NCBI GenBank assembly: GCA_045613545.1 | Contig: JAZLBD010000005.1 | Location: forward strand, 1-64,000 | Length of the DNA: 64,000 nucleotides | Direction: 5' to 3' | Source: Scatosoma sp045613545 | Lineage (GTDB): Bacteria > Bacillota > Clostridia > Christensenellales > Borkfalkiaceae | The notes under the pieces: model-generated | What the model was told of the DNA's origin: nothing | The model's input: only the letters and a program-made list of their open reading frames with translations | Databases searched by the model: none | Position numbers and translations under genes: made by a program | Part shown: positions 56,695 through 64,000 of the stretch, piece after piece | Numbering within the stretch: the first letter of the stretch is position 1 | How the letters are laid out: each line of letters starts with the position of its first letter

Positions 56695-57657
56695 TTACAT
56701 CGAAATCATCTGCATCGTTTCGTAGAGTTCTTTGTTGAACACTCTCTTTTTGCTCACGGCCTCGATGATATCCATATCAAACAACTTGTTGTCGTGAATA
56801 CCGATCGCGCGGTTGGACTTGCCTTCCAGCAAAAGTTTGACTGCATACACGCCGAATTGCGCGGCGAGCATTCTGTCTTGCATCGTGGGCGAACCACCTC
56901 TTTGTACGTGTCCCAAACAAATCGAACGGATTTCGTAGGGTACGTGTTTTTGAAGCTCTGCGGTAAATTCTTCCGCATGCATCACGCCCTCCGCCAAAAT
57001 GATAATGTTCGAATATTTGCCTTGTTTGTGGGAATAGTTCACCTTTTCCACTACTTCTTCAATCGTCATAGGCACTTCGGGCAACACGATTACTTCCGCG
57101 CCAGACGCGATCCCGCTATACAGCGCGATATCACCGCAGTGTCTGCCCATAACTTCAACGACGGAGCTACGTTCGTGCGAGGTCATCGTATCGCGAAGCT
57201 TGTTGATAATATCTAAGCACGTATTGACCGCCGTATCAAACCCGATCGCAAAATCGGTGTAGGCAAAGTCGTTGTCGATGGTAGCGGGAATCCCCACCGT
57301 GGGAACGCCGTAATCTTCCGCAAGCGCTCTTGCGCCACGGAAACTGCCGTCGCCACCGATGACGATCAACCCTTCAATGTCGTGCTTTTTTAACGTTGCC
57401 ACCGCTTTTTCTTTTCCCTCTGGCGTCAACATTTCCAAACATCTTGCCGAGCGAAGTTTCGTTCCGCCAAGTTGCACGATGTTCGAAACACTGCGCATTT
57501 CAAGCTTTTTCAACTCGTCGTTAATGAGCCCGGCGTACCCTCTTTCCACGCCGTATACTTCCATTCCGTGATAAATCGCCGAACGAACCACCGCGCGAAG
57601 GCAAGCGTTCATACCGGGCGCGTCGCCACCACTCGTCAAAACTGCAATACGTTTCAT
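56695..57657 (-). CDS. pfkA: ATP-dependent 6-phosphofructokinase
   Basis: Phosphorylates fructose 6-phosphate, the committed step of glycolysis. 320 residues, the usual length. VLTSGGDAPGMNACLRA (ATP site), GGDGSFRGARAL (the Gly after GGD points to ATP rather than pyrophosphate use), GIPATIDNDF, VEVMGRHCGDIALYSG and LGHVQRGGSPTMQDR are all present. The start at 57657 has GGAGG at the right distance; the extension to 57717 covers the promoter. Confidence 0.96.
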   Translation of the reverse strand: MKRIAVLTSGGDAPGMNACLRAVVRSAIYHGMEVYGVERGYAGLINDELKKLEMRSVSNIVQLGGTKLRSARCLEMLTPEGKEKAVATLKKHDIEGLIVIGGDGSFRGARALAEDYGVPTVGIPATIDNDFAYTDFAIGFDTAVNTCLDIINKLRDTMTSHERSSVVEVMGRHCGDIALYSGIASGAEVIVLPEVPMTIEEVVEKVNYSHKQGKYSNIIILAEGVMHAEEFTAELQKHVPYEIRSICLGHVQRGGSPTMQDRMLAAQFGVYAVKLLLEGKSNRAIGIHDNKLFDMDIIEAVSKKRVFNKELYETMQMISM

Positions 57658-57707
57658 ATTTTTCCTCCGTTGCTTGCGCTTTTTTTCCCAAAACGCAATC
57701 CTTATAT

Positions 57708-57735
57708 AGTATAGCAAAATTTCCTAAAAAGACAA
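57708..57735 (-). promoter_or_regulatory. promoter of pfkA
   Basis: TTGTCT (57730-57735), 16-base spacer, TATACT (57708-57713), with a leader of about 45 bases. Confidence 0.65.
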
Positions 57736-57813
57736 CTATTTTTCACTTATAATTTTTTCTTGCGCTCAAAAATGATAATTTTCAATTTTTTGACGGCAAA
57801 AATGGTAAAAATT

Positions 57814-57838
57814 AACAAATTGTCCTTATAAATTTGTT
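57814..57838 (-). terminator. weak AT-rich terminator after dnaE
   Basis: AACAAATT pairs with AATTTGTT (eight bp, nine-base loop), followed by AATTTTTACC. It starts 19 bases beyond the dnaE stop. Thermodynamically weak. Confidence 0.5.
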
Positions 57839-57856
57839 ATTTTCACAAAAATTTCC

Positions 57857-60800
57857 TTAAATATATTTGATAGCGTCGTCGGGGAGGAACGTGGAAAGCT
57901 CCGCCATAAGGGCGCGGTTGACCTTTACTTTCACCGAGCACGCTTTCTTCGTACCTTTTGCTTTATCGACGAAACAAACGAGGGTGTCGCCTTCATAGGA
58001 GCAGAGCGTTTCCATCAATTCTTCCACGTCCTCGTCTGCTAGCCCCGTCACGTTGAGCCAAAGCCGTTTTTCCTTTTTCGGCGCCTCTTCTACTTGCGCG
58101 GGCGCGCTCGTTTTATTCTCTTCCGTGAAAAGGGTCATTTTATCGACGATGATCGTCGGCGCTTTATCCTCGTGGATGTCGAGTTTACCGCTAAGGCGCA
58201 CAACGGCGTCCGTTTCCATAAACCCGCGGATTTTATCGTAAACCTTGGGGAAGCACACACATTCGATCGCGCCGTATAAATCCTCCACCGTCACGAACGC
58301 CATCATCGTACCCGAGCGCGTTTGCAATTTTTTGAACGCGGAGATCATACCGCCCATCGTAATTTGTTCCCCGTCCTCGACGTCGATGTACACCTTTTCG
58401 CCCGTCTCTTCGTCCTCCTCGTAAGCGGAAAGCATACCGCAGTTAAAGGAGCAGTCCTTGAAATAGGGCGCGTATTTTTCAAACGGGTGACCGCTGACGT
58501 AAACGCCGAGCACCTGCTTTTCGAGCGCCAGCTTTTCCCCCATTTCGTATTCGGGAATCGGGGGGTATTTAATCTCGATTGACTGTTCTTCCAAAATACT
58601 GCCAAAGAGGGAAATTTGCGCACCTGCTTTTTGCTTTTCGATCGCGTTCACTCTCGCCAAAACTTCCTCGTACGTGACGGCAAGCTGGGAGCGGTGGATT
58701 CCAAAACAATCGAATGCGCCCGCGTAAATCAAACTTTCGAGAATCCGCTTGTTCACGTATTTACCGCAACGGATCATAAAGTCGTCGAAACCGGTAAACA
58801 GCCCGTGTTCCTCACGCTCGCGAATGACGGATGCGATCGCCTCTTGCCCTACGCCACGAAGTGCGCCAAGCCCGATTCGAACGCCGTTCCCCTCCACCCA
58901 GAAAATATCTTTCGAGCGGTTGATGTTCGGGGGCAAGACCTCGATATTTTTTTCTTTCATATAGGCGATGTATTTGGAAACCTCTTCGCTCTTGTCGATA
59001 CGGTCGTTCAAAATACCCGCCAAGAATTCCTTGGGATAGAAATGCTTTAAGTACGCCGTCCGATAAGCGACCACGGCGTAGGCAGCCGCGTGCGATTTGT
59101 TGAACGCGTAGGAAGCGAAACTTTCCATATCCATGAAGATCTTTTCGGCAACTTCCGGAGGAATCCCTTTGGATACGCAACCGGTGATATTCCCGCCCTT
59201 GTCGATATCGCCGTAGATGAATTTATCCTTTTGCGCCATGAGTTCGTCTTTTTGCTTTTTCGACATAGCGCGACGAACGAGGTCGGCTTGACCGAGCGAA
59301 TAGCCAGCAAGATATTGGAAGATCTGCATAACTTGTTCTTGATAGACGATAACCCCGTACGAATTTTTCAAAATCGGTTCAAGGTGTGGCGTGTCGTACA
59401 CGATCCGTTCGGGGTGGTGCTTGTTTTCGATGTATTTCGGAATGAAATCCATCGGCCCGGGGCGGTAGAGCGAGATCCCTGCAATGAGGTCTTCTAGACA
59501 GCTCGGTTGCAGTTCTTTCATGAACTTTTTCATACCGCCTTGTTCAAGCTGGAACACGGCGTCGGTATCCCCCGACGAGATGAGTTGATACGCCTCGGGT
59601 ACGTCGTAGCCGAGCGCGTTGAAGTCGATTTCAACCCCGTGCCCTTCTTTGATATAATCAAGGGTGTTTTGGATATCGGTAAGAGTCGTGAGCGCCAAGA
59701 AGTCCATTTTGAGCATTCCCACTGCTTCCACTTCTTTCATGTCGAATTGCGTGACGATATCCTCGCCGTTTCGAGCAAGCGGAACGTTGTCGGCAAGCAC
59801 CTTGTTGCAGATGACCACCCCCGCCGCGTGTTCGGAGATGTTCTTGGGCATACCTTCAAGCTTCAAGCCCATATCAATCACGCGACGGAGCTGTTCGTTC
59901 GATTCGTACACCTCGATAAATTCGGGGTTGCGTTTCTTCTTTTGCTCTTCCAAGCTCTTCTCGACGTCCGCGCGCTTATCCTCGGGGAGATTGGGGTCGG
60001 CGAGTTTTTCTTCTATTTTAGCAATTTTAAGACCGAGCAATTCGCTGATCTTCGATTTCCCGTCCATGAGCTTTGCCACTTTGTCCGTTTCCGCGTACGG
60101 CACGTCCATAACCCGCCCTACGTCCTTGATGACGGCGCGGGAGGCAAGCGTACCGAACGTGACGATCTGCGCCACGTTTTCGGGGTGATATTTCTTTCGT
60201 ACGTATTCGATCGTCTCGTATCTTCTCTTCGTGCAAAAGTCCACGTCGAAGTCGGGCATTGAAACGCGGTCGGGGTTTAAGAACCGCTCGAAAATCAAGT
60301 CGTAGCGGAGCGGATCAACGTCGGTGATTCCGATGGAATAGGCGACGATGCTTCCCACCCCCGATCCACGCCCCGGCCCTACGGGAATCCCGTTGTGTCG
60401 CGACCAGTTGATATAGTCCCAAACGATGAGGAAATAGTCGGCAAATCCCATTTTGATAATGATAGAAAGCTCGTATTCCACACGCTTTTTAATCTCGTCC
60501 GTGACGACGGCATAACGTTTCGGAATCCCCTCCCACGTCAACCTCGTCAAATAGTCGGGCGAGGTCGAGCCGTCGTCCGGCTGATAGAGGGGTATGAGGG
60601 AGGTATCGCGAATAGGCACGCCTTTAGGGGTTAAATCGAACACCGGCTCCTCGATCTTATTCGCAATCACACGCGTGTTTGTAATCGCGTCGGGCGCAAA
60701 GGCGAAAAGTTCCGCCATTTCATCCCCCGATTTCATATAAAATTCCTGCGTTTCAAACTTCATACGGTTGGTGTCGGTCAGCCGTTTTTTGGTTTGAATA

Positions 60801-61456
60801 CACATCAAAATATCCTGCGCTTCCCAGTCCTCTTTGCGGATATAATGCACGTCGTTCGTCGCGACGAGCCCGATATCCAACTCTCTTGCAAGGCGCACGA
60901 GATCGGGCATAATTTGTTTTTGTTCGGCGATTCCGTGGTCTTGAATTTCAATATAAAAATCGTCGCCGAAGGTGTTTTTCATATCGAGCGCAAACGCTTT
61001 TGCGCCCTCGTAATCACCGCTAAGGAGCAGTTGAGGAATCCGCCCAGCCAAGCAAGCGGAAAGGCAAATAACCCCCTCGCTATACTCTTTGATCGTCTTG
61101 TAGTCGATTCTCGGCTTGCCGTAAAACCCGTCGATATACGAAAGGGAATCGAGCTTGACAATATTGCGATACCCAACTTTATTTTTGGCGAGCAATACGA
61201 TATGCTCGGTTTTCGTACCCGGGCGTTTATCCTTGTAATCGTCCGTCGCGTACAGCTCGCAACCGATGATGTATTTCAACCCTTTTTTCACGCACTCTTC
61301 CGCAAAATAGAGGGAGGCGTACATATTTCCGTGATCGGTGACCGCGCAACAGTCGATCCCGTTTTTTACCATATGGTCGATGAGATCGTCCACCCGCGCC
61401 GCGCCGTCGAGTAGGCTATATTCCGTATGCAAATGTAAGTGTACAAAATCCGTCAT
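57857..61456 (-). CDS. dnaE: DNA polymerase III alpha subunit (DnaE type)
   Basis: Replicative-type polymerase of 1199 residues. N-terminal PHP domain (FVHLHLHTEYSLLDGAARV), polymerase core with PDFDVDFC (two catalytic Asp) and GPGRGSGVGSIVAYSIG, helix-hairpin-helix region (IGLGALRGVG), and a C-terminal OB domain. There is no exonuclease insertion, so it is DnaE and not PolC. Length matches DnaE1 (about 1160) more than DnaE3 (about 1100). The ATG overlaps the whiA stop (ATGA), so it is the fourth gene of the murB operon. Confidence 0.96.
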   Translation of the reverse strand: MTDFVHLHLHTEYSLLDGAARVDDLIDHMVKNGIDCCAVTDHGNMYASLYFAEECVKKGLKYIIGCELYATDDYKDKRPGTKTEHIVLLAKNKVGYRNIVKLDSLSYIDGFYGKPRIDYKTIKEYSEGVICLSACLAGRIPQLLLSGDYEGAKAFALDMKNTFGDDFYIEIQDHGIAEQKQIMPDLVRLARELDIGLVATNDVHYIRKEDWEAQDILMCIQTKKRLTDTNRMKFETQEFYMKSGDEMAELFAFAPDAITNTRVIANKIEEPVFDLTPKGVPIRDTSLIPLYQPDDGSTSPDYLTRLTWEGIPKRYAVVTDEIKKRVEYELSIIIKMGFADYFLIVWDYINWSRHNGIPVGPGRGSGVGSIVAYSIGITDVDPLRYDLIFERFLNPDRVSMPDFDVDFCTKRRYETIEYVRKKYHPENVAQIVTFGTLASRAVIKDVGRVMDVPYAETDKVAKLMDGKSKISELLGLKIAKIEEKLADPNLPEDKRADVEKSLEEQKKKRNPEFIEVYESNEQLRRVIDMGLKLEGMPKNISEHAAGVVICNKVLADNVPLARNGEDIVTQFDMKEVEAVGMLKMDFLALTTLTDIQNTLDYIKEGHGVEIDFNALGYDVPEAYQLISSGDTDAVFQLEQGGMKKFMKELQPSCLEDLIAGISLYRPGPMDFIPKYIENKHHPERIVYDTPHLEPILKNSYGVIVYQEQVMQIFQYLAGYSLGQADLVRRAMSKKQKDELMAQKDKFIYGDIDKGGNITGCVSKGIPPEVAEKIFMDMESFASYAFNKSHAAAYAVVAYRTAYLKHFYPKEFLAGILNDRIDKSEEVSKYIAYMKEKNIEVLPPNINRSKDIFWVEGNGVRIGLGALRGVGQEAIASVIREREEHGLFTGFDDFMIRCGKYVNKRILESLIYAGAFDCFGIHRSQLAVTYEEVLARVNAIEKQKAGAQISLFGSILEEQSIEIKYPPIPEYEMGEKLALEKQVLGVYVSGHPFEKYAPYFKDCSFNCGMLSAYEEDEETGEKVYIDVEDGEQITMGGMISAFKKLQTRSGTMMAFVTVEDLYGAIECVCFPKVYDKIRGFMETDAVVRLSGKLDIHEDKAPTIIVDKMTLFTEENKTSAPAQVEEAPKKEKRLWLNVTGLADEDVEELMETLCSYEGDTLVCFVDKAKGTKKACSVKVKVNRALMAELSTFLPDDAIKYI

Positions 61457-62403
61457 AATTCTTCCCTTTTGTCCTCTGTGCGTTTCGATAATTCTACTAA
61501 TTTTCTAAGCCTATGATTGAGGCAACTTTTACTAATCGACAGTTTTTCGGCAAGTTCGCCTAGCGAAAGGGTGGGATACGCCGTTCTCGCTTTTGCCGTT
61601 TCCACGAGGGCAGGCTCTAATAAGGAAAGCTCCCCGCTCTCTTCCAAAAGGCGTATGCAAAGAACCTGCCTAACCGCCGCCCTCGCCGTTTTATCGGCGT
61701 TTCCCGAATAGCAGTTCGCCGTTCGGTTGTTTCGGTTTGCTTCGTCCCGTTTTTCCACGAACGAAGAGAATTTTTTCAAAGCTTTTTCCGCGCCGATCAC
61801 CGACAAGAAATCGGAGATAAGCTCCTTGCTTTTGATATACGCCACCGCCGTCGTTTGCCTCTCCACCGTCTTAGCGAGGATCTCTTCGAGGAGCAAGGCG
61901 TCGCAAAATTCCTCCGCCTCTGCAAGAGTGGGAAACACGACCGCCAAGTGATAGCCCGTGCGCGTGTCCTCTTTCGGCAACAGACAACTTCCTCCCCCCA
62001 AAAAAGCGCCTTGGAGGTAGGCGATGCGACGAGCGGGAGAAGAGAGGATCTTTTTGCCGATTTTTTCCTTTCTTCCGCGCCCTTTAGCGAATAAATCTAA
62101 CTCGCTTAAAATCTCTTGCGCGTGAGAGCCCACGTACTCTAAAACAAGCTTCCCTCTACCGTTTTTCCGATCGACGCTCGTGCGGGAAATCGTCAAATTC
62201 TCGCCGTACAATTCCTCGAAAATCGCCAAAAAATATTCGGCGACCTTTTCCGTTTCGGACACGATAAAAAAAGCAGGTTTCCCGTCCCGTTCCCCCACGA
62301 CGCCACTTACTCGAATAAACGCGGAAAGAGCGGAAACTTTTTCCTCTCTCGATTGCATTTCTCGCGTAGCAAGTTCTTTTTTTATCTCCGAAGTAAAACT
62401 CAT
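61453..62403 (-). CDS. whiA: sporulation/division regulator WhiA
   Basis: 316 residues. N-terminal homing-endonuclease-like fold (SFTSEIKKELATRE; YLQGAFLGGGSCLLP, typical of WhiA) and a C-terminal helix-turn-helix (LSLGELAEKLSISKSCLNHR). DNA-binding protein linked to cell division and chromosome segregation in Gram-positives. The usual neighbours RapZ and YvcK are missing between it and the PHP gene. AAAGGA precedes the start; three-base gap from the PHP gene. Confidence 0.95.
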   Translation of the reverse strand: MSFTSEIKKELATREMQSREEKVSALSAFIRVSGVVGERDGKPAFFIVSETEKVAEYFLAIFEELYGENLTISRTSVDRKNGRGKLVLEYVGSHAQEILSELDLFAKGRGRKEKIGKKILSSPARRIAYLQGAFLGGGSCLLPKEDTRTGYHLAVVFPTLAEAEEFCDALLLEEILAKTVERQTTAVAYIKSKELISDFLSVIGAEKALKKFSSFVEKRDEANRNNRTANCYSGNADKTARAAVRQVLCIRLLEESGELSLLEPALVETAKARTAYPTLSLGELAEKLSISKSCLNHRLRKLVELSKRTEDKREEL

Positions 62404-62406
62404 AGC

Positions 62407-63186
62407 TTATCCTTTTTTGTTTTTCCAATCCGCAAAGCGGAAAGAAGGGGTGCGCCCGTCGATATTATCTATCCTGTCCAGCGGAAATTTCACCCGTTTT
62501 AATTGCTCTTCCACAAGTAAAACTTCCCCCACTCGATTGCTCGTATGCGCATCCGAGCCAATGACGAACCGACAACCCGTTTCCAAGAGGCTTAAAAGCT
62601 CCTCGTCCGTGAGGTGCTGTTTCTTCGCGTTCAGTTCAATATACGTCCCGTAATCGCCGGCGCATTTCGCCACTTCTTTTACGTCGCACGGGGTTAAAAA
62701 ACCGATATGCGAAAGGACGTCGATGGGATTTTTCTTGATCGCTTCTATATACGCCTTCGTGTTGTAGTCGACGAGCTTTTCGCTAGGGTTTTTATGAAAC
62801 TTGTCCGCAACGAAATTTCCGCCGAAATACCGCCACCACGCCTTAAGATTTGCGTAGCCGACGAGCACGTGTTTTCCGCAAACGAACAGGTCGAAATCTT
62901 TGTAGTCACTCTCTTTCATATCCGTTTTTCCGTCGCAGGAAAGGATATTCGCCTCCATTCCGACGAGCACTTGTACGCCCGTCTCTTCGCTCGCCATTTG
63001 ACATTCTTTTTTCAAATATTCTATTTTGCTTCGTCTAAGCCCAAACGCCAAATGTGAAAAGCCGTGATCGGTAATCCCAAGCTCGACAAGTCCCTTTTTT
63101 TTCGCCTCGATCGCGTTTTCCAGCACGGTGTTTTTTCCGTGCGAAAAAGGGGTATGCGTATGGTAATCCGCTTGTAATCTAAACAT
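62407..63186 (-). CDS. PHP-domain phosphoesterase
   Basis: 259 residues. Metal-binding motifs of the PHP family: ADYHTHTPFSHG at the N-terminus, ITDHGFSH, VLVGMEANILS, VLSHIGF and GSDAHTSNRVG. It resembles YcdX-type hydrolases; substrate unknown, possibly a sugar or nucleotide phosphate ester. The start at 63186 has AGAGGA upstream; a longer in-frame reading to 63426 runs inside murB. Eight-base gap from murB. Confidence 0.9.
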   Translation of the reverse strand: MFRLQADYHTHTPFSHGKNTVLENAIEAKKKGLVELGITDHGFSHLAFGLRRSKIEYLKKECQMASEETGVQVLVGMEANILSCDGKTDMKESDYKDFDLFVCGKHVLVGYANLKAWWRYFGGNFVADKFHKNPSEKLVDYNTKAYIEAIKKNPIDVLSHIGFLTPCDVKEVAKCAGDYGTYIELNAKKQHLTDEELLSLLETGCRFVIGSDAHTSNRVGEVLLVEEQLKRVKFPLDRIDNIDGRTPSFRFADWKNKKG

Positions 63187-63194
63187 AATTTCCT

Positions 63195-64000
63195 CTATTT
63201 TAAATACTGTATTTCTTCTTGCAATAAAACGCCGAATTTTTCCAAAACCGCCCGTTTTACGATTTGTATGAGGGAGGCTACCTCCTCCGAGACTGCCGTG
63301 CCGTCGTTTATGATAAAATTCGCGTGCTGTTCGGAAACGAACGCACCGCCCACGCGCAGACCCTTTAAGCCCGCCCGTTCGATAAGTTCGCCCGCCGTAC
63401 CTTCCGTCGGGTTTTTGAACACGCAACCCATACTCTTCCCCTTGGGCAGATGCGCGCGCCTTTCTCTGACCGCCTTTCGATTTTCGGCTACTTTCTCGCT
63501 CGTCGCCTTTTGTAAACGGAAAAATCCGCCTAAAACAAGCATTTTTTCTTTCATAAAAACGCTATTTTTATAGGAATATTCACATTCGCTTTTGTGTAGC
63601 GTCCATATTCTTCCATTGCGATAGACGACGACCGATTCTACGATATCTTGCATATACCGTCCTTGCGCCCCAGCGTTCATATATAGCGCGCCACCGATCG
63701 AAGTGGGAATCCCTTGCAAAAATTCGGCACCCGAAAGCCCTCTGTTTTCACAATCTTTCAGCCAAACGCTTGCTTGTACGCCACACTCGCAAAAAATTCG
63801 CCCGTCAAACCCCGTTTGGGTTAAGTTCTTCGTAAAAACGATGGCGCTCTCCACCTTAGAGGGGGGCAACACGTTCGTTCCGTTGCCGAGCACGATAAAA
63901 GGAATTTTTTTCCGCTCGCAAAAGACGACCGATTTCACAAATTGCGACAAAGTTTTGGGGTATAGTGCGACGGGAATTCTCCCACCGACCCCAATGGAAG
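63195..64000 (-). CDS. murB: UDP-N-acetylenolpyruvoylglucosamine reductase, N-terminus outside the window
   Basis: Reduces UDP-GlcNAc-enolpyruvate to UDP-MurNAc with NADPH on FAD, in peptidoglycan synthesis. The frame stays open to the right edge (SIGVGGRIPVALYPKTLSQF near the edge), so the 5' end is missing. FAD motifs LGNGTNVL and GIPTSIGGALYMNAG are present. The proton-donor position reads MGCVFKNP, with Cys where E. coli has Ser (GSFFKNP). The C-terminal EQHANFIIN segment is typical of type II enzymes. First visible gene of murB-PHP-whiA-dnaE. Confidence 0.93.
   Translation of the reverse strand, partial: SIGVGGRIPVALYPKTLSQFVKSVVFCERKKIPFIVLGNGTNVLPPSKVESAIVFTKNLTQTGFDGRIFCECGVQASVWLKDCENRGLSGAEFLQGIPTSIGGALYMNAGAQGRYMQDIVESVVVYRNGRIWTLHKSECEYSYKNSVFMKEKMLVLGGFFRLQKATSEKVAENRKAVRERRAHLPKGKSMGCVFKNPTEGTAGELIERAGLKGLRVGGAFVSEQHANFIINDGTAVSEEVASLIQIVKRAVLEKFGVLLQEEIQYLK

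Overview
This is most likely a chromosomal segment of an obligately anaerobic Bacillota, probably an uncultured gut-type Clostridia. The reasons are a whiA gene, a trimeric [FeFe] hydrogenase, a HdrABC-Flx complex, strong AGGAGG-type ribosome binding sites, and TTGACA/TATAAT promoters with 17-base spacers. The lineage is an inference. Almost every gene is on the minus strand, so operons read from high to low coordinates.

Layout by coordinate. 1-332 is non-coding, with three tandem promoter-like sites pointing off the left edge. 333-1340 is a lone Mrr-type nuclease. 1456-11620 is a de novo pyrimidine operon (pyrC-carB-pyrK-pyrD-pyrF-pyrE-pyrB) ending in guaB, behind a consensus promoter and a leader terminator. 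11662-25804 is an eleven-gene purine operon (purE-F-M-N-O-H-D-L, fhs, ACT protein, PFL-family protein) behind a clear ZTP (pfl) riboswitch. 25947-30231 is a hydCBA [FeFe] hydrogenase operon. 30370-38289 is a complete set of podovirus-like head genes (large terminase, accessory protein, portal, scaffold, coat, two neck-like proteins and one unknown) with no tail, lysis, integrase or repressor genes. Around its upstream end are two plus-strand exported SH3-like membrane proteins, a sigma-region-4-like gene and a perfect LexA-type palindrome. 42281-42370 is tRNA-Ser(CGA). 42514-55032 is one long operon: mdh-fumC-hdrB-hdrC-hdrA-mvhD/flxD-flxC-flxB-flxA-frdB-frdA-transporter. Then come a small Cys-rich protein, pfkB, pfkA, and a dnaE-whiA-PHP-murB operon running off the right edge.

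How the genes fit together. The two nucleotide operons feed UMP and IMP synthesis, and guaB leads to XMP/GMP. Several enzymes are unusual: a PurF whose glutaminase site is degenerate, no carA beside carB, separate AICAR transformylase and archaeal-type PurO cyclohydrolase, PyrB fused only to the zinc domain of PyrI, and an IMP dehydrogenase of the trichomonad type. The fermentation part pairs an NADH/ferredoxin-type hydrogenase with a soluble oxaloacetate-to-succinate branch in which fumarate reduction is probably driven by an NADH-linked Hdr-Flx complex.

The two best candidates for undescribed biology are the tail-less, possibly SOS-linked capsid locus and the Mdh-Fum-Hdr-Flx-Frd operon.
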